Made by a program: the position numbers and the translations under genes. A stretch of 64,000 nt of DNA from Silurus meridionalis (lineage: Eukaryota; Chordata; Actinopteri; Siluriformes; Siluridae). Shown piece after piece: positions 37,965 through 56,924 of this stretch. The stretch covers positions 26,516,879 through 26,580,878 of the forward strand of contig NC_060891.1 in the NCBI RefSeq assembly GCF_014805685.1. The letters are read 5' to 3'. The notes under the pieces are model-generated. The model was not told the origin of the DNA. It made no database searches and saw only the letters and a list, made by a program, of their open reading frames with translations. Every line of letters begins with the position of its first letter. Positions within the stretch are counted from its first letter, which is position 1.

Positions 37965-39469
37965 TCAGGAATCAGGAAGGAATGTTAATTAGCTGTGTGC
38001 AGAGCAGGGAAATACTGTAATGTGCAGGATCAGGGTTGGGAATCTTACATATAAATAGGTCTGTGTATGTTTCTGTAAAGAGGGATGTGGCGAAAGCCAA
38101 GGAAAAGGCATATGAGGAGCTGTAGGAGAAGTTGGACACTAAGGAAGGAGAAAAGGATTTGTAGCGATTGGCCAGGCAGAGGGACCGAGCTGGGAAGGAT
38201 GTGCTGCAAGTTAGAGCAGTAAAGGATGGAGATGGAAATGTGTTGACTAGTGAGGAGAGTGTGTTGAGAAGGTGGAGGGAGTATTTTGAGCAGCTGATGA
38301 ATGAGGAAAATGAGAGAGAGAGAAGGTTGGATGGTGTGGAGATGGTGAAGCAGGAAGTGGATAGGATTAGTAATGAGGAAGTGAGAGCAGTGATTAAGAG
38401 GATAAAGAGTGGAAAGTCGGTTGGACCAGATGACATACTGGTAGAAGCATGGAGATGTTTAGGAGAGATGCAGTGGAGTTTTTAACCAGATTGTTCAAGA
38501 TTTTTTTTGTGGTGAGGGAAGACATGCAGGTAGTTGGTTTAAAGAGTCAGATTTAGAGGACAGGGGGGTATAGAGACGGATGATCCGCTGTGGCTTCCCC
38601 TAATGGGAGCAGCCGAAAGAAAAAGACCTAATAAAAGAAAATGATGCGTATTCGGTAGCTATGTGACTGAATAAGCTCCACCCACTTCTGATCTGAAACC
38701 GCTTGCCGGGCACGGCTGTCCTGAAATTACTATTTTGCGTTCATTCTTTTTTTGATTTGCAATATCGATAACAAATTGTGAATTATGGGAAAATGTGTTC
38801 CTTTTCAAAACCCTAACCTGGAGGTCACAGGGAATTCCCTGTGGAAGTTGTTACTATGGTCGCAATAACACTAATATTTCCTTCTGACCAACCGGAATTG
38901 AAGGTTCAACCCCAGTGTTGTATCTGGCGATAGTTTCATTCTGAGTGATGTGTCTGCTCACCGTGTGGATGCCGAGTCCATGCAACATGTACACCACATC
39001 CTCTGTGGCCACGTTTCCTGAAGCCCCCTGAGCATAGGGGCAGCCGCCCAACCCCGAGACTGACGAGTCCACGACGCTAACACCGTTCTGTGCAGGCGGG
39101 AAAAAAAAAAAACACACTCCAGGAATAAAGAAATGTAGAACCACAACGCTGTCAGAAATCAATGATATAATTTGGTTTGGGTTTGGAGGTCACGATCTGA
39201 TCTGGCAATTTTGTTCTCAAAATATTGTTTGACAGACTATAAAAAAAATTGCAGAAGTCCACAACATCACTAAAAAAAACAAGTGTTTCCCCCAGGAGCT
39301 ATACAGATAAGTCATTATTTCATATGTAAATACTAACTAACAACAATTACAATTATATTCTACAATATTAACTCCAATTTTGCCATTTACCTTTTAGAAA
39401 TAGTGTTTTTATTCTATAATATAGAATTAGGCAAAAGAGAATAATTATAATTGTAAAGAATGATCACAA

Positions 39470-39531
<62 letters not shown>

Positions 39532-42500
39532 TATATTTATTTATTATTTAAATGTTTTTTATTGATAATTATTTATAATATATATTAATTATTATAATTA
39601 AAAAATTATTTAAAAAATTATGTTTAAATATATTTAAAAAAAAGAAACTAAATAATTAATTGATTTGTTTATTTATTTCGGTAACAACTTGTTTATTTTT
39701 ATTCCACTTTGAAAAAACAAAATGATCAATCAGAAGAAAGATAAAAATCGAATCAATCTTCCTTTTCAGTTCAGTTCTTACACTTTATACACAATGGATT
39801 TTGTAGGATCAGAATCAGGTGTACGATTCACCAATTCTACCAAGCAGGTGCCAATAATTCTGAATTTCATATTCATTCGCTGAAACAGAAACAGCTGTGT
39901 TGGAGCCTCAAACTGGGTGAGGAACAGCCAAACTGCTACTAAGGTGAGGTTGTGGAGGACAGTTTCGTGTCACAGGTCCTACACCATGGCAAGACTGAGC
40001 ACAGCGACAAGACACAAGGAAGGTTTACTGCATCCCTCACCATCCCAAAACTGCTACATACATTTTAAAAAAAAATCAAAGGAGATGTTTCTTTAAAGGA
40101 AATTTTCTAAGTGTTTGTGATTAAGCTCATGAACTGGTTTATGCAAAGCTTTCAATGCCTTTCGCATTTCCTGAAGCAAAGAGCTCCAGTGATTCATCAG
40201 CTGATGCACCTCCACACGTTACACACATGGGGTTTGGATCATGTGACCTAGCCGTGAAGACGAAAGGCATATACCGTAATTTCCGGACTATTAAACACAC
40301 CCATATATAAGCCGCACCCACTGAATTTGACAAAGATGTTTATTTTGAACATAAATAAGCCGCACCTGTCTATAAGCCGCAGGTGTCTACACTGAAACTA
40401 ATAAACTTTACACAGGCTTTAATGAAAGACAGTGTCTGTTACACGGCTTGTATCTAAACAGTAGCCAACCAAGAAAGTCATTGTTCACTGTCTTCCTCCT
40501 TCCTTTCACAACTATTTCTCTCGAGAGTTTATCTTTTGGCATCGTCGTGCGTTTAAAAATCACCATCGGTGAATCTTTTCTCCCGATGCCGTGCAGCTCA
40601 GAACACAGGTGAAGTGTGTTTCCATGCCCGGTTGTTTTCAGCGTGACGAATGATTCACATTTCCTGTAGACAGTCCGAGTGAGCGGCAGGTCAAAGGTCA
40701 GAGGAACATCATCCATATTTATGATGTGCTGCGGGACGATTCAGTGGGAGCGCATCTGATTTAATATAAAGAGTTTCATTGGTTCACCTGAACCCGTTCT
40801 GTAATTTCATTGGTCTAATGTTATGGGGTTCAGTTTTTTGGATTGAAGTTTGTGAAACCGGGAAAAACCCAGGAAAAATCCATAAATTAGCCACTTCATT
40901 GTTTAAGGTTCAAAGCGTGGGAAAAAAAGTAGCGGCTTATAGTCTGGAAAATACGGTAGGTACATTTTTGGATACAAGATGCTTTGATCTTTCGCTTTTT
41001 CTCCTCAGAAGATTTCTCTTTGTCACAATCGCTTGGTCTTTTCTTGCTTTCGAGAGAAGTTAGTTCGACTCTCGTGTTAATAATTTGATGAACCTGTTAC
41101 GTGGAAATGATGTTTTCTGAAATCTAGCTGTATGCACATTTAAATAGCGTCTCTCAAAGGGCAAAACAGACCATAAATAATACTGTCTCATATTCATACC
41201 CCCCCCCGAATGTTTTTGCGACCCGGTAACACATCTTCCTGGTACTGGGTCACGCCTGGGTGGTGAGGGACCCTCTGGTGTCTGTGATCATGTGATCAGT
41301 GGTTCTGACCTGCAGAGCGACCAGGATGTTAGCGAGCGCCTGGCCGTACGTGTCGTGGCAGTGAACCGCCAGGGCGTCGACCGGCACCTCCTTCATCACC
41401 GCCTCCAGCATCTCGGACATGCCGCCCGGCGTCCCCACTCCGATCGTGTCGCCCAGCGAGATTTCATAACATCCCATCACGTACAGGCGCTTCGCAACAT
41501 CGGCTACCTTCAGAGGCGAGACTGTGCCTTCGTAAGGACATCCCAGGACACATGACACGTACCTGGAAAACGTGATCAGTTTGTTAGTAATCATACACAA
41601 AAATAAAAAAATAAATGTATTAACAGTGAGAGAAAAACTCGTATTCCTTCACGTCTCTTACCCTCGTACAGGGACGCCTTCCTGTTTGGCCACCGAGATC
41701 ACTTCCTCGAAGCGCTGCAGACTCTCCTCCACCGAACAGTTGATGTTCTTCTTGCTGAAGAGCTCCGAGGCGGCACCGAATATCGCCACCTCCTTCGCTC
41801 CAGCCTTCACCTGAACGAAGAACAGAGATGTTTTTTTTATTTACGGTTTTTGAGACACGTGTTCCTTTTGTTTTTATGCAACAAACTAGAAAAAGGCAAA
41901 ACCACTACAATTAAACAGTAAATAAACCAGACTTTAGGGTTGCACAAGTCAGCGCACTCTTAGCGCCAGCAGGGTGGAGAAGCGTGATAGCAGGAGTAAA
42001 AGACAGGAGGTGGAGCTGGAGGTAGAAGAACTGAAGATGTTGAGATGTTCATTGGGAGTGACGAGGATGGACAGGATAAGTAATTAGCTTTTTAGAGGGA
42101 CAGTGCATGTAGAACATTCTGGAGACAAGTTGAGGGGAGGTGAGATTGAGATGGTTTGGACATGAGCAGAGAACTGGATTGGAAGGCCAGATACATTTGC
42201 ATTTCAGGATTGTGCCAGTACTTACAGCAGCTCTGTAGCCCTTCAGGTTAGGAGTCAGCACTGGATAATTCACTCCAGACTTCCTGTTGATGCCACGCAT
42301 CACTTCCTCCTGATCAGCCATCTAGAAATGGAATAAAACCACAGGGAGTCATTATAATATAATGGTGAAAAAAAGAAATGATTTCAGGAACATGGGAAGA
42401 AGAGATGAGGGATGAGCTTCATGCTTGAGTCTGGTTCCTCTCAAGGTTTCTTCCTCAAGCTTACAAACTTACACTTATAAAGAACCTTCTTAAAGCTGCT

Positions 42501-44266
42501 TCGAGACAATGTCCATTGTTTAAAAGCGCAATACAAATAATGTATTACGTTTTATTTCTTCAGCACTTTTAACATTTGACTGATTATGAATGTCAGAAGC
42601 TTCGTAATGGGCAAGAAAATAACAATAATTGTGTTCTTGTTGCTTAGTAACTGTGCGTCTGATGGCTCCGGTTAAGCAGGTATAGACCACATTACTTAAC
42701 ACAACACAAAGAGGCTTTTCTTGTCCCACCTATACTACAGCACCACTGCTGGGCCCCTGAGCAAGGCCCTTAATCCTCTGTGTGTCAAGGCTGATTTTGT
42801 GTTCAGACCCCAGCTGTCAAAATATTCAGTGTGCTGTGTTTCATCTTTCTCTATTTTTCCTTTCCTTCTCTTCCCACTTTTCTTTCCTTTAAAGGTTCCT
42901 ACTTTTCCCCTTTTCCTTTCTTTCATCCTTCTTTCCTTCCTTCCCTCTTTTACTCCTTTTCCTATCTTCCTCCCTTTGTTTCTTTCGGTTTCACCTTTCC
43001 TTCCTTTCTTTTCTCCTTTTCTTTCCTCCTTTCTTCTGTCCACGGTTTCCTTATTTGTTTCCCCTTTCTTTTGTTTTCTCATTTTCTTTCCTATTCTTCC
43101 ATCCTTCTTTCCCCCTTACCTTTCCTCCTTTCCTTTTTTTTCCTATTTTCCTTGCCCACTTCTTTCTTTCCTTCCCTTCCTTCCATCTTTTTCTTCCATT
43201 TTTGCCTGCACTTCAGTAATACTTCCTGGAAGTGAGACGTTACCTGTGGCACCCATTTCGGCGAGACAAAACTCGTGGCCTCGATGACAGGAAGTCCCGC
43301 GTCTGAGAGCATGTCGATCAGACGGATCTTCACCTCGGCTGGAACGATGGTCTACGAGAACGCACAGGGAATTGATTGTATTGATTTCATAATACACATT
43401 GAAAGACAATATCTAGTAGAGGGAGGTTCGATCTAGAAAACAATGGTGTGGAGATTATGGACTGACAGGACGTTTCTTTCACCTTCTCATTCTGCAGTCC
43501 ATCTCTGGGTCCAACTTCCACGATCTTCACCCGTTCTGGAAGAGGTTTCGAAGCATGCAAACTAATCTGGAAAACAGACAGATTTAAAGACACATCTTAC
43601 ACTTTACAGCAGATGAGAAATGTGTTGATTTATCTTCTAGATCTCTTATTGGTGAGATCGCAACACGTTTGATTCGAAATTACAGGCTGCTAACGTTCTT
43701 CCGGTTTGTCGGTATGCGAGTGTGTTGGAATGTAATTTTTTTGACAGGTTGCAGGATCAGGTTCATGATGACATCGCATTACGTGAGTAAAGAACAGTTC
43801 AGACAGGATCAGACTAGATATGTCTGGTAAGTAACGTTGCCTGAGGACTTATGCAATCATTCAGAATCACGCAGATGGGTGTGTACCTGACGTTTGTCGC
43901 ACTGTACTACAGTTCAAATGCTTGAGGTTTGTCTGTGATGAATCATGAAAATGTGCTAAAGGTAATAAATATAAATATAGAAATTATAATTACATAATGA
44001 ATAAATTCTTGTGCCGTCAGTGATTCGCCTCTAGAGGCCGCTCTCATAATGACAGCAGACCGGAAAAACTATCGGTATGGATTTTTGCTGATAGTTGACA
44101 GTTCCAGCAATCAACTATTGCTGATTAATCGATTAACCTCTAGTTTTAAATTAACTCTGGCTAACAATCCGATGGAGATGTACATATTTGGTTCAGAAAC
44201 GGATCTGTACATCTGTACATAACATCTGTACATTTATTTAACAACTTTTTTACTCTGTATAAACTG

Positions 44267-44306
<40 letters not shown>

Positions 44307-44419
44307 TACTGCCTGGTTTAATATTCTGTTACACAATGTCTGTACTTCTCCTGCACTGGAGCTCCTGACGCCAAGTCAAATTCCTTGTGTGTGTAAACAT
44401 ACTTAATAATAAAGTAAGT

Positions 44420-44467
<48 letters not shown>

Positions 44468-44527
44468 GAAAGAAAGAAAGAAAGAAAGAAAAAGAAAGAG
44501 ACAGAAAGAAAGAAAAAGAAAGAGACA

Positions 44528-44575
<48 letters not shown>

Positions 44576-44723
44576 AAAACAAAAGAAAAGACAATAAGAA
44601 AGAAAAACAAAAGAAAGAATAAGAAAGAAAGAAAGAAAGAAAGAATAAAAGAAAGAAAAACAAAAAGAAAGACAGAACAAAAGACAGAAAGAAAGAAAGA
44701 CAGAAAGACAGAAAGAAAGAAAG

Positions 44724-44784
<61 letters not shown>

Positions 44785-45073
44785 AAAACAAAAGAAAAGA
44801 CAATAAGAAAGAAAAACAAAAGAAAGAATAAGAAAGAAAGAAAGAAAGAAAGAATAAAAGAAAGAAAAACAAAAAGAAAGACAGAACAAAAGACAGAAAG
44901 AAAGACAGAAAGACAGAAAGAAAGACAGAAAGACGGAAAGAAAGAAAGACAGAAAGAAAGATCCGAGGTTGCTTTAGTTGGTAAAAAAGTGTAATACATT
45001 CAATAATAAAGGAAAAAAAATGAATAGTTTGCAGTAGTAGTAGTAATTCTGATCTTTGGAAACTAAGGTTGTG

Positions 45074-45115
<42 letters not shown>

Positions 45116-46000
45116 CTGAACTGAACTGAATACACACCACTGATTTATCTTCAGACCCATCTAGGATTTTAGATATGACCTGCCATTTGTGGTGCATCTC
45201 CCAGATTTCATAAGAAATTCAACCACAATTCCGGTAGGTGGTGCTAATACTCCTTTAAGTCTTGCTTCCGTGCATTAATAGCAAACGAAGAAGATTCGAT
45301 TGAATGAATCAAACATCACAGTCGGAACAGCAGTGTGTCAGCATTTTTAACTCGGCTCATCAATAAAGACTCGACTCCCGAAACGGCTCATTGGCATTAC
45401 AAAGTCGCATAATGAAACACATTAAGCATGTCGGTATGAATTATTTGTGCGCTAAGTTACGGAGATTTATTTCCAGTTATCCTTAAACTCTCAGATACCT
45501 TATATAAAAACTAAATAAATAAATAAATAAAAATAGCCGACTCGCCCGAAAGAGCCGATTCAAAGATTCACATCATTGTCTGTTAAAAACAGAAACCTTT
45601 TAGCGTTTATTGTGTACTTAAATCCTGTAATATGTTCGGATATACATTTTACGTATTATATATGCTCCTGGAATAATACATTATTATAATAATTTGAGAA
45701 ACGAGCTGTTAAAGAAGGTAAACTGAAGTCACTTCCGGGATCCGTGTGACGTACAAACCTGTTAGTTGTATATCTGAAATGAAGCTCAACCTGTTGAAAC
45801 TGATTATATATTAATCTAGTTTTATTTTTACCTTTAAATCCAAGCAGTCGATCATGAAAAACGTGTCACAGCTCCAGGATTGCGATAAAGTGCGCTGAAT
45901 AAGTGTAACTCACTGATTTAGCTCCAGGCGCAGAGAACCAGAAGCGACCCGAACCGAGCCGGAACGAAGTGTGCACCATCCTCATCATCACAGCGGCCAT
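37650..46000 (-). CDS. hmgcl: 3-hydroxy-3-methylglutaryl-CoA lyase, mitochondrial, complete (8 coding exons)
   Basis: Cleaves HMG-CoA to acetoacetate and acetyl-CoA, the last step of ketogenesis and leucine breakdown, in the mitochondrial matrix. Exons, first to last: 46000-45914, 43566-43483, 43351-43244, 42321-42226, 41810-41662, 41562-41310, 39087-38962, 37751-37650. All have GT-AG borders and compatible phases, giving 334 residues plus stop. The N-terminus ([20 protein letters not shown]) is Arg-rich without acidic residues, as expected for a mitochondrial presequence. Active-site motifs are GPRDGLQNE (catalytic Arg and metal-binding Asp), the metal-binding [12 protein letters not shown], and [14 protein letters not shown] with the catalytic Cys. 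It ends CKL, the C-terminal peroxisomal-type tripeptide of vertebrate HMGCL. The 253-bp sixth exon seems to correspond to two human exons. Introns hold many mobile elements. Confidence 0.96.
37922..37962 (+). repeat. (CA)n microsatellite in the last hmgcl intron
   Basis: About 20 CA units between hmgcl exons 7 and 8. Confidence 0.9.
38080..38632 (+). pseudogene. RTE-like LINE fragment (start of RT domain plus 3' end) in an hmgcl intron
   Basis: 38168-38485 encodes [20 protein letters not shown] and [20 protein letters not shown], the linker and first RT block. It then jumps to the 3' end 'gatgatccgctgtggcttcc' / 'ccctaatgggagcagccg'. The catalytic RT core is absent. It lies antisense to hmgcl. 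Confidence 0.75.
39470..39600 (+). repeat. (TA)n microsatellite and A/T-only stretch
   Basis: About 45 nt of TA repeat followed by an almost pure A/T stretch in the hmgcl intron between exons 6 and 7. Confidence 0.9.
40274..40956. mobile_element. TA-flanked non-autonomous DNA transposon (CCGTAATTTCCGG ends), intact
   Basis: The left end CCGTAATTTCCGGACTAT and the right end (reverse complement) CCGTATTTTCCAGACTATAA are inverted repeats, flanked by TA. Subterminal 'ataagccgcacc' repeats are present. No transposase frame. A second copy at 60263-60957 is split by an LTR. Lies in an hmgcl intron. Confidence 0.75.
41935..42190 (+). mobile_element. Internally deleted RTE-like LINE copy in an hmgcl intron
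   Basis: Begins 'gggttgcacaagtcagcgc', like the 5' end at 28977. It passes directly to the 3' ORF part ('agtaaaagacaggaggtgga', 'gaagatgttgagatgttcat', 'ggagacaagttgagg'), skipping endonuclease and RT. Confidence 0.6.
42425..42545 (+). repeat. L2-type LINE 3' tail in an hmgcl intron
   Basis: Has 'gagtctggttcctctcaagg', 'aaagctgcttcgagacaatg' and 'tccattgtttaaaagcgc'. Confidence 0.7.
42715..43200. repeat. Reverse SINE-like repeat and polypyrimidine (CTTT/CCTT) tract
   Basis: 42715-42815 has 'cccctgagcaaggcccttaa', the complement of the 18640-18870 repeat. 42840-43200 is a nearly pure C/T tract of degenerate CTTT/CCTT units on the + strand, lying just before hmgcl exon 3 as read on the gene strand. 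Long open frames on both strands here are low-complexity artefacts. Confidence 0.75.
43995..44145. mobile_element. Fragment of the ATTAGAGGT-type MITE
   Basis: Shares 'gtgattcgcctctagaggcc', 'ttttgctgatag' and the end 'gattaatcgattaacctcta' with 3221-3568. The left terminus is missing. Confidence 0.65.
44275..44306 (+). repeat. (ATT)n microsatellite
   Basis: About ten ATT units in hmgcl intron 1. Confidence 0.9.
44418..44961 (+). repeat. Long (GAAA)n-type array with higher-order duplication
   Basis: About 545 bp of GAAA units with AAAAC, GACA and AATA variants. The variant series 'caaaagaaaagacaataag' ... 'gacagaacaaaagacag' appears twice, about 209 bp apart (from 44580 and from 44789). The long Phe/Leu/Ser-rich and Lys/Glu-rich frames across it are artefacts. 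Lies in hmgcl intron 1. Confidence 0.95.
45079..45112 (+). repeat. (GT)n microsatellite in hmgcl intron 1
   Basis: About 16 GT units. Confidence 0.95.
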
Positions 46001-46097
46001 GATCTTCCTCCTCCACACAACACCCTGGGAGTCAGTGCATTTAGTGTTCCTACCCCCACTAACAACACTTACACTGCCATCTACTGCTGAGGATCAC

Positions 46098-46937
46098 CAT
46101 GTCTCACATAACATCTCATACATTCACCTGCTTCTCCTCCATGTCTCACATAACATCTCATACATTCACCTGCTTCTCCACCATGTCTCACATAACATCT
46201 CATACATTCACCTGCTTCTCCTCCATGTTTTATATAGCATCTCTTACATTCAACTGCTTCTCCACCATGTTTTATATAGCATATCTTACATTCAACTGCT
46301 TCTCCTCCATGTCTCACATAACATCTCATACATTCACCTGCTTCTCCACCATGTCTCACATAAAATCTCAAACATTCACCTGCATCTCCTCCATGTCTCA
46401 TATAACATCTCTTACATTCAACTGCTTCTCCTCCATGTCTCATATAACATCTCTTACATTCAACTGCTTCTCCACCATGTCTCACATAACATCTCATACA
46501 TTCACTTGCTTCTCCTCCATGTCTCACATAACATCTCATACATTCACCTGCTTCTCCACCATGTCTCACATAACATCTCTTACATTCAACTGCTTCTCCA
46601 CCATGTCTCACATAAAATCTCAAACATTCACCTGCATCTCCTCCATGTTTTACATAACATCTCAAACATTCACCTGCTTCTCCTCCATGTCTCATATAAC
46701 ATCACTTACATTCAACTGCTTCTCCACCATGTTTCATATAACATTTCTTACATTCAACTGCTTCTCCTCCATGTCTCACATAACATCTCATACATTCACC
46801 TGCTTCTCCACCATGTCTCACATAAAATCTCAAACATTCACCTGCTTCTCCACCATGTTTCATATAACATCTCTTACATTCAACTGCTTCTCCACCATGT
46901 TTCATATAACATCTCTTACATTTAACTGCTTCTCCTC
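46098..46937. repeat. 42-bp minisatellite, 20 units, just upstream of hmgcl
   Basis: Twenty head-to-tail 42-bp units, each starting catgtyt and ending cttctccWc. Two main subtypes occur (catacattcacctgc and cttacattcaactgc), plus a caaacattcacctgc variant. 42 is a multiple of three, so several frames stay open for 200-318 codons on both strands; these are not judged genes. The array starts 98 bp upstream of the hmgcl ATG. Confidence 0.97.
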
Positions 46938-47314
46938 CAGGCTGATAGTTCTCCAGGTTCTCTAGGTTCTCCAAGCTGAACAGGGATCATATCTGGTCTA
47001 TTCTTTTCATAGTAACCCATCTGGTGTTGGTTTTATGAACAGAGCTTTAAAACCCACTGGAAAGGTCACCATTGGACCAAAGTGTAGGTTAAAACCCAAA
47101 ATCCATTTCAAATACTACCTGAGATTAGACAAGTTATTTGCACCATTCAACCTGTAAACAGGGTCTTCAACAACTTCTGAATCTAAACCATACAAATATA
47201 CATGTAACCATTGATACAGTGCAGAAAGAATGCAGCTTTGGATGGAAATAAATGTTGCATATGCTTATTAAAATCATGCCATTTGCTCCTTAGATGATCT
47301 CTTTGTTTTAATAG

Positions 47315-47655
47315 GTTCTCCGTGGAGTTTGTGGAGAACACCGAATTCCTTAACCGAGAACCTCACTTGGTCCCTCAACACCAGCCCCATAACAAGGAAA
47401 GTCCATCAGCGTTTTCTACTTCTTGAGAAACACAAGGAAGGCCTGGCTCCCAAAACGCATCCTCACAACGTTTTACAGAGGGATCATCCACAACATCCTG
47501 AGCAGCTGCATCACTGCCTGGTTTAGAAATTGCACCATCTAAAGACCCTACAGTGGATTGTGAGGACAGCTGAGAAGAATATTGGGGGTTTTCAATTCCC
47601 TCCATCAGCGACATTTTCACCACACGCTGCATCCGTAAAGCCATTACAATGTCAC
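47315..47655 (+). mobile_element. LINE RT C-terminal fragment
   Basis: Has 'gaacctcacttggtccctca', 'acttcttgagaaacacaagg', 'cctgagcagctgcatcactg' and 'gtgaggacagctgagaag', the same region as 5530-6070 and 30840-31364. Confidence 0.65.
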
Positions 47656-47684
47656 TGTGTCTCTAACTTCTTGTTCTTCTTTCT

Positions 47685-47910
47685 CCCATTAGGGGTCACC
47701 ACAGCGGATCATACGTCTCCAACCAACTACCTTCCCTCACCACATCCATAAACCTCCTCCTTGGTCTTCCTCTTTTCCTCCTTCCTGGTGGCTCCATCCT
47801 AAGCATTCTTCTACCGATATACCCCATGTCCCTCCTCTGCACATGTCCAAACCATCTGAATCACACCTCCCTTACCTTGTCTCCAAAATGTCCTACATGC
47901 GCTGTCATTA
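47685..47910 (-). mobile_element. RTE-like LINE 3' end, reverse
   Basis: On the reverse strand it encodes the family C-terminus (basic KRRGRPRRRF-like stretch from 'aaaagaggaagaccaagg'). It then has the 3' end 'gatccgctgtggtgacccct' / 'aatgggagaaag'. The same tail is used by the SINE at 10995-11215. Confidence 0.7.
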
Positions 47911-48109
47911 CACTGTGTTCTGCACTGTATATGGTTAGAATGGCAATACAATTATTGATAAAATTATCAGGTGTTATCTGTCTAAAGCCGGGGTCCCCAA
48001 ACTACGACCCACCTCTACATTTGCCACGACTCTCTGAACAATGCCAGATACATATTTAGAAAATGTAATTTCAAATATATGCTGGAAAGCTGAAAATTTA
48101 TTTTTATGT

Positions 48110-48240
48110 TATTATTTTGTTATTGTCATAACAAGAGCGGCCTCTAGAGGTGAAGCACTGACACCACGTGCTGCTTGTTTTTGCACGCGAGACTGCGTGC
48201 AGCACGAAGAGCGCTATATTATATTTATTATCTATAATTT
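48110..48240. repeat. Reverse fragment of the ATTAGAGGT-type MITE
   Basis: Has 'agcggcctctagaggtgaa' and 'gcagcacgaagagcgctata', the complement of 3400-3480 in the full copy. Confidence 0.55.
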
Positions 48241-48579
48241 ATTAATTATATCATTATATTTATTAATGAATTTATTTCTATTTTCATGATTCGGTGCTGT
48301 TTTTTATTTTTGTAATGAAGTTCACTACTATTTTAAATGGAGTGTTTGTTTTTTATACAGTATCCATTTTAAAAATTGTCGTTGTCCTCGTTATTAAAGA
48401 AAACAGACCCCTGGTTTATAGTAACAGTTTCTACTGCATGCATTAAACAAAGGAAGCATGACATCTGATATTGCTTTAGTAACAATTTAATTTAGCTTTA
48501 TAGCAAATGTAATAATAAATGCATATTTTTATTTATAAAAAAGTAAAAATAAGATGTGACCATTGTCTTACTGAGCAAC

Positions 48580-48623
<44 letters not shown>

Positions 48624-49089
48624 GATTGATAGAGAAGTGCAAAGTGTATTCATTTCCATAAAACTGTACATGACACATGAAGGGAAAGAAATGATGCTTG
48701 ATTTTTCGAACAGTGATGTGAAGAAAGTCGCCCTGACAAAATAAAATGTAACACTAAAGAATTCAAGATCATTAGGAATCTTTACAACCGTCTAAAATAT
48801 CTGGCAAAGGAACCGCTAAAAGAAAGTCATGTCATACGTTGTGGGAAAATGTACGAAACTCTCACTTATTTTGCCAAAATATTAGGTTGCTAAGATTTGC
48901 TGCATCATATAAGACGCAAGAAGAAATAATTTAACAGAGTATAATATTGAAATAAACTATTTACATACTTTTCTTGTTTATAATACAATTATACATTTAT
49001 AGAACTTTCTTCTTCTGATTAAAAGACGCAAAAATGGCGCAAAAGAATTGCTCTCACACAAACGCACGCGCTGTGTGCGAACGCCAGTG
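48241..49089. other. Intergenic / zbtb8a 3' flank
   Basis: AT-rich, with an (AAT)n microsatellite at 48579-48622. No clear polyadenylation signal on the minus strand and no coding frame found. Confidence 0.4.
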
Positions 49090-56335
<7,246 letters not shown>

Positions 56336-56924
56336 TTTCCCTCTCGGCGGCTGCTGCTTGTAATAGGGGTAGTATTTAATTTCTTGCCTCCCCCCACTGA
56401 TCGCTTCCTGCTCAGCCCGAAAGACCGAAACCCGGTTATACGGGAGGAGGGAGGTGTAGAAAAAAAAAAAAAGAAAACCCGAGTGTGCTGACGTGGGCGT
56501 TCAGAAAGCCCGCTTGGGGCAGTAAGTCTCGCTTAAAGTTACAGACAAATGCATGCAACCCGGCATTATGTCTCAAAATATAATAATAAAGGGGCCATTA
56601 TTTATGCACAAGCATAAATAGACTCAAAAGATGCGCAAAAATGTATTAGAAATTGTATAAAGTTTATTAGGTGTATAGACATACACACACGCGCACAAAA
56701 AAACTGCAAATTAATGAAGCATTTAGTGGTCATCAAGAACAACAGCAACAAATCAGTGGTCAGGAATGAGCAGCTCACTCTTTTGCTCTCTTTCTCTCTC
56801 TCTCTCTACTAAATAATTCTAACCTTCTACATGCTTCAATACGCTTTTATTATTTCCTCTTCTCTTTACTGTTTAATATTGTTTAATGTTTAATATTTGC
56901 TGTAGTTTGCCTGTTAATGTTTAT

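Noticed and set aside
42721..43287. 188- and 134-residue frames
   Set aside because: Low-complexity translation of a CTTT/CCTT tract overlapping the real hmgcl exon on the other strand.
44318..45160. Long Phe/Leu/Ser-rich and Lys/Glu-rich frames
   Set aside because: Translation of the GAAA array and neighbouring GT repeat; no splice or start context.
45969..46974. Open frames of 318, 288 and 204 codons on both strands
   Set aside because: They are produced by the 42-bp minisatellite, whose length is a multiple of three. All have 14-residue repeats and no family resemblance.
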